Below, one piece after another: positions 45,916 through 54,918 of a stretch of 64,000 nt of DNA. Source of the stretch: Herbaspirillum huttiense (lineage in GTDB: Bacteria; Pseudomonadota; Gammaproteobacteria; Burkholderiales; Burkholderiaceae_D). The stretch spans positions 3,472,001 through 3,536,000 of the forward strand of contig NZ_CP037993.1 of the NCBI RefSeq assembly GCF_004367745.1, written 5' to 3'. The notes beneath the pieces are model-generated. The model was given only the letters and a program-made list of their open reading frames with translations. It did not search any database and was not told where the DNA came from. Position 1 is the first letter of the stretch, and each line of letters begins with the position of its first letter. The position numbers and the translations under genes are program-made.

Positions 45916-46476
45916 ATGAGCGACCAGGACCGCGAGATCACCGCCACCGTCATGCGCGAACGCAGCCGGCTGGGCGGCTTCATCCGCCGCCGGGTGGCGG
46001 ACGCCGGCGAGGCCGAAGACATCCTGCAGGAAGTGTTCTACGAGTTCGTCCAGGCCTACCGCCTGCCGGAGCCGATCGAGCAGGTCAGCGCCTGGCTGTT
46101 CCGGGTGGCGCGCAACCGCATCATCGACCGCTTCCGCAAGAAGAAGGAAGAGCCCTTGCCCGAGGCGCACGACATCGAGCAAGTTGAGGGTGGCGAAGAC
46201 AGCTGGCGGCTGGACCTGGTGCTGCCGGCCAGCGATGGCGGTCCGGAAGCGGCCTATGCGCGTGCGGCGCTGATCGAGGCCCTGCAGGCGGCACTGGACG
46301 AATTGCCGCCAGCGCAGCGCGAGGTCTTCATCGCCCACGAACTCGATGGCCTCAGTTTCAAGGAAATGGCTGCTGCCAGTGGCACCAGCCTCAATACCCT
46401 GCTGGCGCGCAAGCGCTATGCAGTCCTGCATCTGCGCGAGCGCTTGCAGGCGGTTTATGACGAATTGGAGATGTAA
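45916..46476 (+). CDS. ECF-type RNA polymerase sigma factor
   Basis: A sigma-70-family factor of ~186 residues from ATG 45916 (45889 is also possible, nine residues longer). Region 2 is seen as GFIRRRVADAGEAEDILQEV and SAWLFRVARNRIIDRFRKKK. Region 4 is LPPAQREVFIAHELDGLSFK and SGTSLNTLLARKRYAVLHLR. A ~40-residue acidic linker joins the two. Its stop overlaps the ATG of the next gene by one base, so the small membrane protein that follows is the best candidate for its regulator. Confidence 0.92.
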   Translation: MSDQDREITATVMRERSRLGGFIRRRVADAGEAEDILQEVFYEFVQAYRLPEPIEQVSAWLFRVARNRIIDRFRKKKEEPLPEAHDIEQVEGGEDSWRLDLVLPASDGGPEAAYARAALIEALQAALDELPPAQREVFIAHELDGLSFKEMAAASGTSLNTLLARKRYAVLHLRERLQAVYDELEM

Positions 46477-46856
46477 TGGATCAGAACGACATGCCTCAAA
46501 ATCCGCCCACCCCGGCGCGCCGCGATCGTGGCTTCCGTGGCGGGCGTGATCCGCGCCGCTGGGGCGTGAAACTGCTGCTGTGCCTGCTGTGCTTGCCCCT
46601 GCTGGGCGTGGTGGTGATGCTGCTGTGGAACTGGGTGATGCCGCCGATCTTCCCGGGCGTAGCCGAGATCGGCTTCTGGCGGGCGCTGGGATTGCTGGTG
46701 CTGTGCCGGGTGCTGTTCGGCGGTTTCCGCGGGCGGCATGGCGGTTGGCATGAGAAGCGCCGCTTCATGCAGGCGCGCTGGGAAGCGATGACGCCCGAGG
46801 AGCGCGAACGCTGCCAGCGCCGCGGCCGCCTGTTCTGCCGCGAAGAGCGCAAGTGA
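46476..46856 (+). CDS. Small two-helix membrane protein coupled to the ECF sigma factor
   Basis: A 126-residue protein with an Arg-rich cytoplasmic N-terminus (PARRDRGFRGGRDPRRW), two TM helices (~32-54 and ~66-82) and a charged C-terminus with WEAMTPEERERCQRRGRLF. There is no zinc-binding anti-sigma motif (HxxxCxxC). TAATG overlap with the sigma gene implies translational coupling. An anti-sigma or partner role is inferred from position; the sequence alone does not show it. Confidence 0.75.
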   Translation: MDQNDMPQNPPTPARRDRGFRGGRDPRRWGVKLLLCLLCLPLLGVVVMLLWNWVMPPIFPGVAEIGFWRALGLLVLCRVLFGGFRGRHGGWHEKRRFMQARWEAMTPEERERCQRRGRLFCREERK

Positions 46857-46885
46857 AGGAAAACGTCTTCTCGGGTTGAACCCGA

Positions 46886-48139
46886 TCAGCCCAGGGCCGA
46901 GGGCTGGGGTGCCATGTTCCAGTCGCGCTCCTGCAAGCCAATCGACGTGAAGGGATCGACCAACGTGCCGGCCACCATCCGCGCCAACATTTGCGGTGCG
47001 GGCGGCACTATCGACAAGCGCGCCGCCAATTGGTCGCGCACCCAAGGCAACCACACCGAATCGGACTGGTAGAACGGCGTGAACATCGCCGACATCGCCT
47101 GGAAGGTCCGCACGTGGCGGCGTCGCGAGGCGGCATAGCGCGGCAGCGCTTGTTGCAGCGTATCGGACTGCTGCAGGGCATGAATCAGCGCCCGTGCATC
47201 GAGCAAGGCCATGTTGGCCCCCTGCCCCAGCTGCGGGCTGGTGGAGTGGGCGGCATCGCCGATGATGGCCAGCCGCTGGCCATAGGGCGAAGGCAGGGTG
47301 TGATGGCCGTAGCGCGCCAGCGTCATCTGTTCGAAGCCATCGATCTGGGCCAGATAGGGTTCACATTCCGGCCACAGCGCATGAATTCCCTCCTTCCATG
47401 CTTGCAGCCCTCGTTGCTTGAGCTGCTCCACCTGGTCCGGCTTGGTACTCCAGAAGAAGGCCACCATGGGATCATCCTGCTGCCTCGGGCGGCCGATGGG
47501 CAGCACCCCGATCATGGTGCTGGCGCGGCGATAGCGCTGTACCAGCGAATTCACACCGAACGACAGGCCGGGCTGGGCGCGCAAGGAAACCCAGAAGGCC
47601 CCATAGGGCAGGCGCTTAGGTTCGCAGCTGTTGAGCGCGTGGCGACGCAGCAGCGAACGGGCGCCACTGGCATCAATGACGAGATCAAAGGGACCGATGC
47701 GGCGGCCATCCGCAGTGCTCAGGTTGGCACCTGCGCTGCCCTGTTCCAGGCCGTTGATCTCATGGCCGGTTTCGGCTTCGATCCCTTCCCGTTGCGCCGC
47801 TTCCTGCAGGACGCCGAACAGGGCCGCACGATGGACCGCAATGCCATAGCGTCCTCCGCGCACCGCGTCATACCGCACATCCAGCACCGTCTTGCCGCTG
47901 CGGGCATCAGCTCCGTAGAGGCGGTCGATGCGCTGGCCCAGCGCGGCGATGCGCGAGAACAGACCCAGGTCTTCCAGTACTGTCAGTCCGGTGGGCTGCA
48001 GGATCAGGCCGGAACCGACTGGCGCGGCCGTGACGAAGCGTTCCAGCAAGGTGACGCGATGGCCGGCGCGCTTGAGGTAGAGCGCCATGGCCAATCCGGC
48101 CGGACCGGCGCCGGCGATGGCTACGTGCATGGATTTCAT
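46886..48139 (-). CDS. FAD-dependent monooxygenase (UbiH/PHBH-like)
   Basis: A 417-residue group A flavin monooxygenase. The GxGxxG motif is VAIAGAGPAGLAMALYLKRA (residues ~6-25), the middle DG-type motif LVIDASGARSLLR, and the GD motif RLAIIGDAAHSTSPQLGQGA near ~290. It should hydroxylate an aromatic or related substrate with NAD(P)H; the substrate is unknown. It overlaps the upstream enoyl-CoA hydratase gene by 4 bp, so the two are coupled. Confidence 0.9.
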   Translation of the reverse strand: MKSMHVAIAGAGPAGLAMALYLKRAGHRVTLLERFVTAAPVGSGLILQPTGLTVLEDLGLFSRIAALGQRIDRLYGADARSGKTVLDVRYDAVRGGRYGIAVHRAALFGVLQEAAQREGIEAETGHEINGLEQGSAGANLSTADGRRIGPFDLVIDASGARSLLRRHALNSCEPKRLPYGAFWVSLRAQPGLSFGVNSLVQRYRRASTMIGVLPIGRPRQQDDPMVAFFWSTKPDQVEQLKQRGLQAWKEGIHALWPECEPYLAQIDGFEQMTLARYGHHTLPSPYGQRLAIIGDAAHSTSPQLGQGANMALLDARALIHALQQSDTLQQALPRYAASRRRHVRTFQAMSAMFTPFYQSDSVWLPWVRDQLAARLSIVPPAPQMLARMVAGTLVDPFTSIGLQERDWNMAPQPSALG

Positions 48140-48945
48140 GCTTGTCCTGCTGAAGAGGAAGCGCGTGTCCAGGCGGGGGCGTCTTTTTCGAGGAAGGCGC
48201 GCAGGCCTTCCCGCCCTTCCGGGGAGGCGCGCAGGTCGGCGATGACGCCGGCCGTATATTCCGCCAGTTCAGGCGTGACCTGCAGCGGATTGGCGACCTG
48301 TACCAGTTGCTTGGCGGCGCGCATGGCCTGTGGACCGTTGGCCAGCAAGGCATCGATCACTTGCAGCACCTTGGCATCCAGTTCCTGGGCCAGCACCACT
48401 TCATGCACCAGGCCAATGGCGGCAGCGCGAATGGCCGAGAAACGCTCGCCCGAGACGAAGAAGCGGCGCGCCTGCGATACGCCCATCTTGGCGATCACGT
48501 ACGGGCTGATGGCCGCTGGAGCAAGGCCCAGCTTGACTTCGGAAAGCGCAAAGAAGGCCGCCTCGGAAGCCACCACGATGTCGCAGCACGAGACCAGGCC
48601 GACACCGCCGCCCATGACCGCACCCTGGACCTTCGCCACCGTCGGTGCCGGGAAGCTGTTGAGGGTTTCCATCAGCAGTGCCAGCTTGCGGGCATCGCGC
48701 AGATTGTCCTCGCGCGAGGCGTCGGCCATGCGGCGCATCCAGGCCAGGTCGGCACCGGCGGAGAAGGACTTGCCGGTGGAGGCCAGCAGCAGGACGCGAG
48801 TACGCTTGTCGTCACGCGCCTCGTTGATGAGGTCGATCAGGTGGGCGATCAGTTGATCGTCGAAGGCATTGTGGACATCAGGGCGGTTGAGGGTCAGCGT
48901 GGCCAGGCCACGAGGGTCGATGTCGAGATGGGCGGCTGCGGTCAT
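48136..48945 (-). CDS. Enoyl-CoA hydratase/isomerase family protein (methylglutaconyl-CoA hydratase-like)
   Basis: A 269-residue crotonase. CoA-binding and oxyanion segments are clear: GKSFSAGADLAWMRRMAD and KVQGAVMGGGVGLVSCCDIV. The catalytic region is ALSEVKLGLAPAAISPYVI, with the conserved Glu in SEVKLG. FSAGADLxWM is common in methylglutaconyl-CoA hydratases (LiuC/AtuE), but that assignment is tentative. It is translationally coupled to the following FAD monooxygenase. Confidence 0.88.
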   Translation of the reverse strand: MTAAAHLDIDPRGLATLTLNRPDVHNAFDDQLIAHLIDLINEARDDKRTRVLLLASTGKSFSAGADLAWMRRMADASREDNLRDARKLALLMETLNSFPAPTVAKVQGAVMGGGVGLVSCCDIVVASEAAFFALSEVKLGLAPAAISPYVIAKMGVSQARRFFVSGERFSAIRAAAIGLVHEVVLAQELDAKVLQVIDALLANGPQAMRAAKQLVQVANPLQVTPELAEYTAGVIADLRASPEGREGLRAFLEKDAPAWTRASSSAGQA

Positions 48946-49107
48946 TTACGCTCCTGCGATCAGTGGGGTCCTGCAACGAGATTGAAGACAGAGGTGCGGT
49001 GGAGGATAGCGCAAAATCCCTGCGGCAAGTGTTACGGGGAAGACAAACACAGACTGGGTGGTCTGAAGAAAATGACGCTGTCGGGGAGCGTTCGGGGGAT
49101 CGTTACG

Positions 49108-50178
49108 CTACCGACGACCTACGCTGGACAGGATTTCTGCTGGCCATTTCGGCTTGCTCTTGAGGTGATAGCAGACCCAGCCCAGCAAGCCATAAGGAAT
49201 TGTGAACCACAAGAAGCAAAGCGCGAACAACTGCGCAAGCAGCATGAGGAAAGTGAACGGATATCGCCCCGGACCAATCAGCGGCTGGCACCAGCACAAT
49301 GCGCGCAACAGGGAGCTCCCGTGGGGAACGTAGACCTGCTCGCCCTCGTTGAGCAGCGGCCCCTCATGCTGCATGAAGCGGCGGATGTGTTCCCATTGAT
49401 TCAGCAGCAATTGCACCGCCAGCGAAGACACCGTGCCGCCCAAGGGGAATTGCGCGATCACCGTGTCATCTTTCGGGCCCTTGATGACTACGCAGTGCAG
49501 TGAAGCGAGGACTTGCGTGTGGTTTTTCGTGACGATGCGCGAGCGACAGACTTGGACTCTCGTGCAGGACCAGTCATAGGACTGGATGTCGTATTTGCCT
49601 CCGCCCCATAACGGCAGGAGGCTGAAGAGCGAGGTCCTGTCGGTGAAGACATGGACCTTTCCGGCTGCGCGGTCGAAGAGGATTGGGGCGTAGCGGTAGC
49701 CGGATGTCTCAAGCCGCACGGCGCACCATATCATCAGGCCCAAGATGCACAGCAAAAAGAGTCTTATAAAATCCCAAAATATATCTATCCTTCCGTTGAC
49801 GAGACCGGTGAAAGTCACGGAGAAAAGAAAAACAAAACCTACCGACGAGAATAGAGCGCTAAACATCATCAACCCCGTAATAGACGCGGCTCCATCCGCG
49901 TAAGCCAATCCATGTGGATGGACTTCCATGATGAAGTTACCGGAATGCGGTGTACGGCTAACGCTCAGGCTATGCGGTGGAAGCAAGATGGCTTCATCAC
50001 CCAATCCCTTGAATGCCGGATTTGAATTCAATCCAAAAAACACGTCGCTGGCAGGCTCGCCGGTCCAGTGATACAGGACGAATTCGCTTTCATGCGGCAA
50101 TATATCGAGCGATACGTCGATATCCTCGACGGTGGGCCTTGTGCGTGATTGTCGTTCGCGGCGATGATTTTTCTTCAT
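49108..50178 (-). CDS. DUF6708-like membrane protein of the T6SS effector module
   Basis: A 356-residue protein. An N-terminal ~90-residue soluble part is followed by TM helices at ~101-124, ~133-155 and near the C-terminus (~315-338: FTFLMLLAQLFALCFLWFTI). YRYAPILFDRAAGKVHVF is typical of DUF6708 proteins next to VasX-like T6SS effectors. It lies 17 bp downstream of the effector gene. The sampled line 49741-49800 has only 21 of 60 G/C, unlike neighbours. An immunity role against the membrane-acting effector is likely but inferred. Confidence 0.75.
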   Translation of the reverse strand: MKKNHRRERQSRTRPTVEDIDVSLDILPHESEFVLYHWTGEPASDVFFGLNSNPAFKGLGDEAILLPPHSLSVSRTPHSGNFIMEVHPHGLAYADGAASITGLMMFSALFSSVGFVFLFSVTFTGLVNGRIDIFWDFIRLFLLCILGLMIWCAVRLETSGYRYAPILFDRAAGKVHVFTDRTSLFSLLPLWGGGKYDIQSYDWSCTRVQVCRSRIVTKNHTQVLASLHCVVIKGPKDDTVIAQFPLGGTVSSLAVQLLLNQWEHIRRFMQHEGPLLNEGEQVYVPHGSSLLRALCWCQPLIGPGRYPFTFLMLLAQLFALCFLWFTIPYGLLGWVCYHLKSKPKWPAEILSSVGRR

Positions 50179-50195
50179 GATGAGAATCCCGATAG

Positions 50196-53100
50196 TTAAA
50201 CGCGTTTGAGTTCAAAGGCATCTTGGGCAAACGGCGCTCGCGGAACTTGCTCATAAAGGCGGTAAGTCAAATGTGCGGACCGCGCTGCGTTCCAGGTTTT
50301 AGCATCCAACGGCATCTTGATATCGAAGACATAGCGTCGGCTATCTGCATCCAGCACCATCAACGCCGACTCTTCCGCCGTTCGGCCAAGATTTTCCGGC
50401 AGCAATTGCAAGGTATAGGCGACCCGTGGTGCCTGTCCTTCATGGACAACCTCAATGCGGGCCTGGAGGACGTTATCGCTGAAGTAATTTTTCGACCAGG
50501 TCAGAGACGCCTTGACACCGACTGACAGCGATTGAAAACCCTTCACTTCAGCCGCCAATCCGCGCTCGCTCCACGTCAGCATCTCCTCGAGATTTCTCTT
50601 ATCGAGCGGCTCTTCAGTCGCTGCGAAGCGTGTTTCAGTACGCTCGCTTTTGCCCCAGTAACAGCGTTTCAAGAAAATTTCGTTCAAATCGTCTTCAAGG
50701 CTCTCAGCATATAGAGCAAAGGCAAAACCTGCGATTCCCAAGAGAATCCCAATTCCTGTAGCAGTCGCGGCAGCCATCGTTGCGCTCGCCGCACCGCCCA
50801 GTCCGACCACGATGGCTCGTGAAATCACGAATCTCGACACAGTAGCGTTGGCAAAAGCGATAGTGATGCCGCCTGATGCCGAAATAGCAGAGACGCCAAA
50901 AAATCCAGCGCTAGCACTGTATGCGTTGGCAGCAGCTCGCTCTCCTCTTGCGTTCCTAGAAGAGTATTTTGCTATCGCCGCAACCATATCAAACCCAGAA
51001 GCCGCCGCCCCGGCCATCCCAGACAACAGACGCAAAACAGAGGCCGCCATAAGACTGCTGGAAAGCACCAGCTTGTTCCCCGCTCTCCTGATTTCCACCG
51101 CCGCCGCAGAAATTCCGAACGCCCCCTCCAGCAAACCAGCGGTACTGCCCATCACGGACATGAGCGTATCCACATAGGCATCGCCTTCCTCCTGATCGAG
51201 CTTGTTGAGCGCCGCCGTCAGCGCGGCCATCTGCACAGAGGCCAACACCAGCGTGATCTTCCCCTGACGCGACCAGAGCGCCTGTCGGCCGGCCTTGGCC
51301 AGGCTGGCCTGTTCGCCCAGCAGCTTGAGCGCGGTGGATTTCGGCAATTGGAATCGCTCAGACAAATGTCCCAGTTGCCCGTCCCCCACGACTTCGACAA
51401 GCTGCTCCTGCTGACGCCCGGCATGCGCTTTCAACTCCGCAAGCTTGCGCTCGGTCACCACCACCGGAAAATACTCCGGCAACTGCAAGCCGCGCGCCTG
51501 GTGCTTGGCCAGCTTGCGCAAGGCATCCCGGCTCTGGTGGCGTGTCGTGCGATCGGTACCGACCTTGGTTTCCATGGTCATCCCCAGCGAAGCCGGACGC
51601 ACGCCCTGCACCATCGCATCCAGCGCCTCGCCGATGGGCAACTTTACGGAGATCGTCACATACCGTTCCGTAGCAGGATTCATCATCATCTCCATGATGG
51701 CGGCGGTGCGAACCTGGATGGTGATGACGCGCTGAACCTGAGTGACGTTGGCCACCGGTGCGCCCAGTCTGGTCGCCTGCTTGGGGTCCAGCAAGGTGGC
51801 CTGCAAATGGACCGCCTGCTCCTGCACCTGCAACAAGCTGTGGACATGCGCTTCATGCAGCTTGCGCTGGGCTTGCAATACCTCCTTGATCGCTTCAGGC
51901 AACTGGTTGACCAATCCATTGATCTTTTCGCTGACATCCTTGCGCTTCCCGGGGTCGGAGAGGATGGCCTCGTACAGATCCCATGGTTCGAGCATGGCCT
52001 GCTCCAGCCAGGTCACGGGGGCCGCCGGGTCTTTGCCATACGCCCGTGCCAATTCCCTGGACGAGCTCACTGAAATCGCGCCGCCGCCCCAGGCCTTCTC
52101 CACGGCACCCAACCGGTCCAGATATTCGAACACCTGCTGCACGACGCTGCCATACGCGCTCGACACAGCGGTGAGGGACAGGTTCTGATCGAAGTCATGG
52201 CGCAAGGTCACCGCCAGCGAGCCGCTGGTCAGCCAGCGCACATGGTCGCCATCCAACCGGGCGACATACGTCTCCCAGCGCGCCATGCCCGCCCGAAACT
52301 CCTGGCGGAATTGCTCAAGCTCCTCCATGCGCAACTTGCCCCGGTAACGCTCGATCCGTGAACGGGCGTTTTGTTCGGCAACGGACTCCAGTTTCTGCTC
52401 GATCTGCGCCGGCGGCGGTGTGACGCGATAGGTCCCCGGCTTGCTATCGTTGCGCGTGATCTTGGTCCCAAGTGGGTAGTAGGCTTTGCCACTGGCCTGC
52501 TCACGGGCGCGGATCTGCTCAATCTCGGCTTCACTGATGATGTGATGGTGGCGGTAGCCGCCAGCCTCTTGAAGTGTCTTCTGGTCCGCCAGCCGGGTGG
52601 CAACGACCCAGCTCTCGATCATCTCGACATGCAAGGCCGAGCGCAGTTTCCAGCTGCGCAAGGGATCAAAGCCAGTACCGTCGGAGTGCGGCCCCCCGGC
52701 GGCCCAGGCCTTTTGCGATTCCAGCGCACACAGGCGCAGATGATTGTGCTGCTCGATCACGCCCACGTCATCGGGCAGCATCACCAGCAGCGACTTGTTG
52801 ACGTACAGCGTGGGATGATCGAGTTTCTCGGTGGCGCGCACCGCCTTGTCCATGGCCGCGGCTTGCCCGAAACGCTCGTTGTCCAGCGGCTTGAGCGCGA
52901 ACTCGAACCCTTTGACGAAGGCGGCGCCACCCTCCTTCACGAAGTCAGCAACGTGTTGTTCCAGATTGGCTGCATTGAGCGGCAGGCATCCAGATTGGGG
53001 AAACTCCCCCTGCTTGATCCACTTTGCTGGATAGATCTCGCGGCCACGTAGCGTACGCAATTTTTCTTTCCTCACTGCTTTGCCGTCTGGCCCCGGCAGA

Positions 53101-53666
53101 TCCACCATGGGATTATCCGCATAGCGCTGCAGTACTGGAGGCGACCACAACCGGGGCGTAAAAGCCAGCCATACGCTCTGTACATCCTTGGCACCGTTGA
53201 TGCTGATCAGAGGCGCTTCCAGATTGGCGGCCCCGCGTGAACAGGTCTTCGGGGCCGCAGCCGTCAGGAAGCCGGTGACCAGCGCCGCATATTGCTTGAC
53301 ACTGACCTGGTGCATGATCTTGCGCGTCAGGCCGTTGCCCATGACTTGCCAGATATCCCAACGCTGGCTCTGCACGAAGTACAGCATCAGGTAGCCGCTG
53401 CGAGCCAGGCGCGCCACCGGCACGGTCGCCTCGCGCTTGATCCCGGCAAACCCCGGATCAAGTGCGGCTTGCCATTGATAACCCGCGCGCTGCAGCGTAT
53501 TGGCATGCTCCAGCGGTGCGACCGAAGGTGTGACGATGAGCAATTGCAGGTCGGCGCGCCGACAGGTCTGACAATTGGCACTCACGCAGAGCGGTGCTGC
53601 CCCTGCGGTAGCATTGATTGCATTTCCGATGACCTTTTCGCGGGTCGCGATGGCGGATTCCGTCAT
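50196..53666 (-). CDS. VasX-like T6SS effector (BTH_I2691/Toxin_VasX_N type), pore-forming candidate
   Basis: A 1156-residue protein starting at ATG 53666 (AGGAAAC upstream). The N-terminus has Cys-rich CVSANCQTCRRADLQLL, then VARLARSGYLMLYF, matching the VasX-type N-terminal domain. The middle is helical and polar. Hydrophobic helices cluster at ~885-1050 (SSLMAASVLRLLSGMAGAAA; ATATGIGILLGIAGFAFALY), as in colicin-like pore formers. From ~50200 to ~51120 the DNA is poorer in G/C than the front: sampled lines show 27/60 versus 39/60. It follows a DUF4123 chaperone gene and precedes a DUF6708 gene. Confidence 0.85.
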   Translation of the reverse strand: MTESAIATREKVIGNAINATAGAAPLCVSANCQTCRRADLQLLIVTPSVAPLEHANTLQRAGYQWQAALDPGFAGIKREATVPVARLARSGYLMLYFVQSQRWDIWQVMGNGLTRKIMHQVSVKQYAALVTGFLTAAAPKTCSRGAANLEAPLISINGAKDVQSVWLAFTPRLWSPPVLQRYADNPMVDLPGPDGKAVRKEKLRTLRGREIYPAKWIKQGEFPQSGCLPLNAANLEQHVADFVKEGGAAFVKGFEFALKPLDNERFGQAAAMDKAVRATEKLDHPTLYVNKSLLVMLPDDVGVIEQHNHLRLCALESQKAWAAGGPHSDGTGFDPLRSWKLRSALHVEMIESWVVATRLADQKTLQEAGGYRHHHIISEAEIEQIRAREQASGKAYYPLGTKITRNDSKPGTYRVTPPPAQIEQKLESVAEQNARSRIERYRGKLRMEELEQFRQEFRAGMARWETYVARLDGDHVRWLTSGSLAVTLRHDFDQNLSLTAVSSAYGSVVQQVFEYLDRLGAVEKAWGGGAISVSSSRELARAYGKDPAAPVTWLEQAMLEPWDLYEAILSDPGKRKDVSEKINGLVNQLPEAIKEVLQAQRKLHEAHVHSLLQVQEQAVHLQATLLDPKQATRLGAPVANVTQVQRVITIQVRTAAIMEMMMNPATERYVTISVKLPIGEALDAMVQGVRPASLGMTMETKVGTDRTTRHQSRDALRKLAKHQARGLQLPEYFPVVVTERKLAELKAHAGRQQEQLVEVVGDGQLGHLSERFQLPKSTALKLLGEQASLAKAGRQALWSRQGKITLVLASVQMAALTAALNKLDQEEGDAYVDTLMSVMGSTAGLLEGAFGISAAAVEIRRAGNKLVLSSSLMAASVLRLLSGMAGAAASGFDMVAAIAKYSSRNARGERAAANAYSASAGFFGVSAISASGGITIAFANATVSRFVISRAIVVGLGGAASATMAAATATGIGILLGIAGFAFALYAESLEDDLNEIFLKRCYWGKSERTETRFAATEEPLDKRNLEEMLTWSERGLAAEVKGFQSLSVGVKASLTWSKNYFSDNVLQARIEVVHEGQAPRVAYTLQLLPENLGRTAEESALMVLDADSRRYVFDIKMPLDAKTWNAARSAHLTYRLYEQVPRAPFAQDAFELKRV

Positions 53667-53694
53667 GTAGTTTCCTGATGTGGAGAACCGGCGC

Positions 53695-54714
53695 TTATGG
53701 AAGCCAGCGTGTGGGCAGGGGGCGGGACCAGCAGCGTAACGGCAGCTCCCAGAGACGTTGAGCCAGGCTGTCGCCGTGGCGCGCTGCATCGCTGAGCAGG
53801 GCGCCGAATTCGGCGCTTTCGGTGAATTCGGGAGGCATTTGCATCGCAGTGAGCACGCACAGCGACAGGTTTTCTCCATCAAGCCCAAATTGCCGCGCAC
53901 GACTCACCTGGGCGTGCAAGCGTTGCAGGGGGTGCTCCCCAAACGCCATGGCGGTATCCAGACACAAGTCACGCCACTGCGCCAGCAGCCGCTGAACGAT
54001 CGGAAGATGATCCAGACGTTGCCATTGGACGTCGTCCAGGGGAAACCCTTGTGGCTGAGGACGAATGGATGCACCCTCGCCTGCCTCGACGCCAGCTATC
54101 GATTGGAGTTGGCCCAGATCATCGTGAAACAGCCAGGTCGCCTCTCCCGCCAGGGCCAACCGCTGGTCTGGCGCAAGCATGGGCCAGAGCGTCTGGAGGC
54201 ATTCGGGGATATACCAGGCGATCCAGCGCCGTTGACCATCCTTGCGAACGCCAACGGAGGCAGCATTGATTCGCCTGCTCAGCGTGGCTGGCTCGTCGGG
54301 AGTGATGATCCACCCGCAGACGGCCCGCTCGGCCTGGCCTGGATCATCATTGGCATGCAGTACGTTGACGCGTTGGCCGAGCACGGTTTCCGCGTAGGAC
54401 TGCGTGATGCTGGCTTCCAGCAGAGGATCATCGATCGGGTTATCGGTCTCGCCAGTTCCTCGCCCGCCAGCAAGACCAACCAGCTGGATCAGACGGGGCA
54501 GCTTGTTGAGTGCCCATCGTTGTGCAGCGGTGAAGGCTGGCTGGATCAGCAGCGGCAAGAGCGCATCGGCCTCTGCCAAGGACAAGGGATCATTTAATTC
54601 GGGGGCATAGAGCAAATAGAGCCGCGGCTGGTCATGTTGCTGCAGGGAAGAGCTCAATGCGTCAAGGAGAGTACGACGGAATTCGGATAGGGTGGGTTGG
54701 CGGGGAGAATCCAT
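53695..54714 (-). CDS. DUF4123 T6SS effector chaperone
   Basis: A 339-residue protein. DUF4123 pattern: LYLLYAPELNDPLSLAEADA near the start, then RRWIAWYIPECLQTLWPMLAP in the middle. DUF4123 proteins (VasW/TEC type) bind a cognate effector and load it on VgrG. I use ATG 54714; a GTG at 54741 is an alternative, and neither has a strong ribosome-binding site. It is 28 bp upstream of the effector gene. No vgrG lies upstream: the next 180 bp are non-coding and then tandem repeats begin. Confidence 0.83.
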   Translation of the reverse strand: MDSPRQPTLSEFRRTLLDALSSSLQQHDQPRLYLLYAPELNDPLSLAEADALLPLLIQPAFTAAQRWALNKLPRLIQLVGLAGGRGTGETDNPIDDPLLEASITQSYAETVLGQRVNVLHANDDPGQAERAVCGWIITPDEPATLSRRINAASVGVRKDGQRRWIAWYIPECLQTLWPMLAPDQRLALAGEATWLFHDDLGQLQSIAGVEAGEGASIRPQPQGFPLDDVQWQRLDHLPIVQRLLAQWRDLCLDTAMAFGEHPLQRLHAQVSRARQFGLDGENLSLCVLTAMQMPPEFTESAEFGALLSDAARHGDSLAQRLWELPLRCWSRPLPTRWLP

Positions 54715-54741
54715 GCTTCGATAGGCACGTGGCGCAAACAC

Positions 54742-54918
54742 GTTAGGGGACGGCCATTTTGTGTTTTTTGCGCCGACGGATATATCGAAAAGGATCTAGA
54801 TTTTGGAGTTTCTGAGACGAGAGAAGAAACGGGATGAGGATGGACGTGAAGAAGGGTTCGACTTTCTGGTGAAGAAAGGGAATCTTAAGATCAGAGGTGA
54901 AGGGTGCTAGGTAGGGGA
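54742..54918. other. AT-rich spacer upstream of the T6SS module
   Basis: About 180 bp with no gene and no VgrG or PAAR remnant. It is rich in GA tracts and probably holds the promoter of the module. It ends at the first tandem-repeat unit. Confidence 0.5.
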
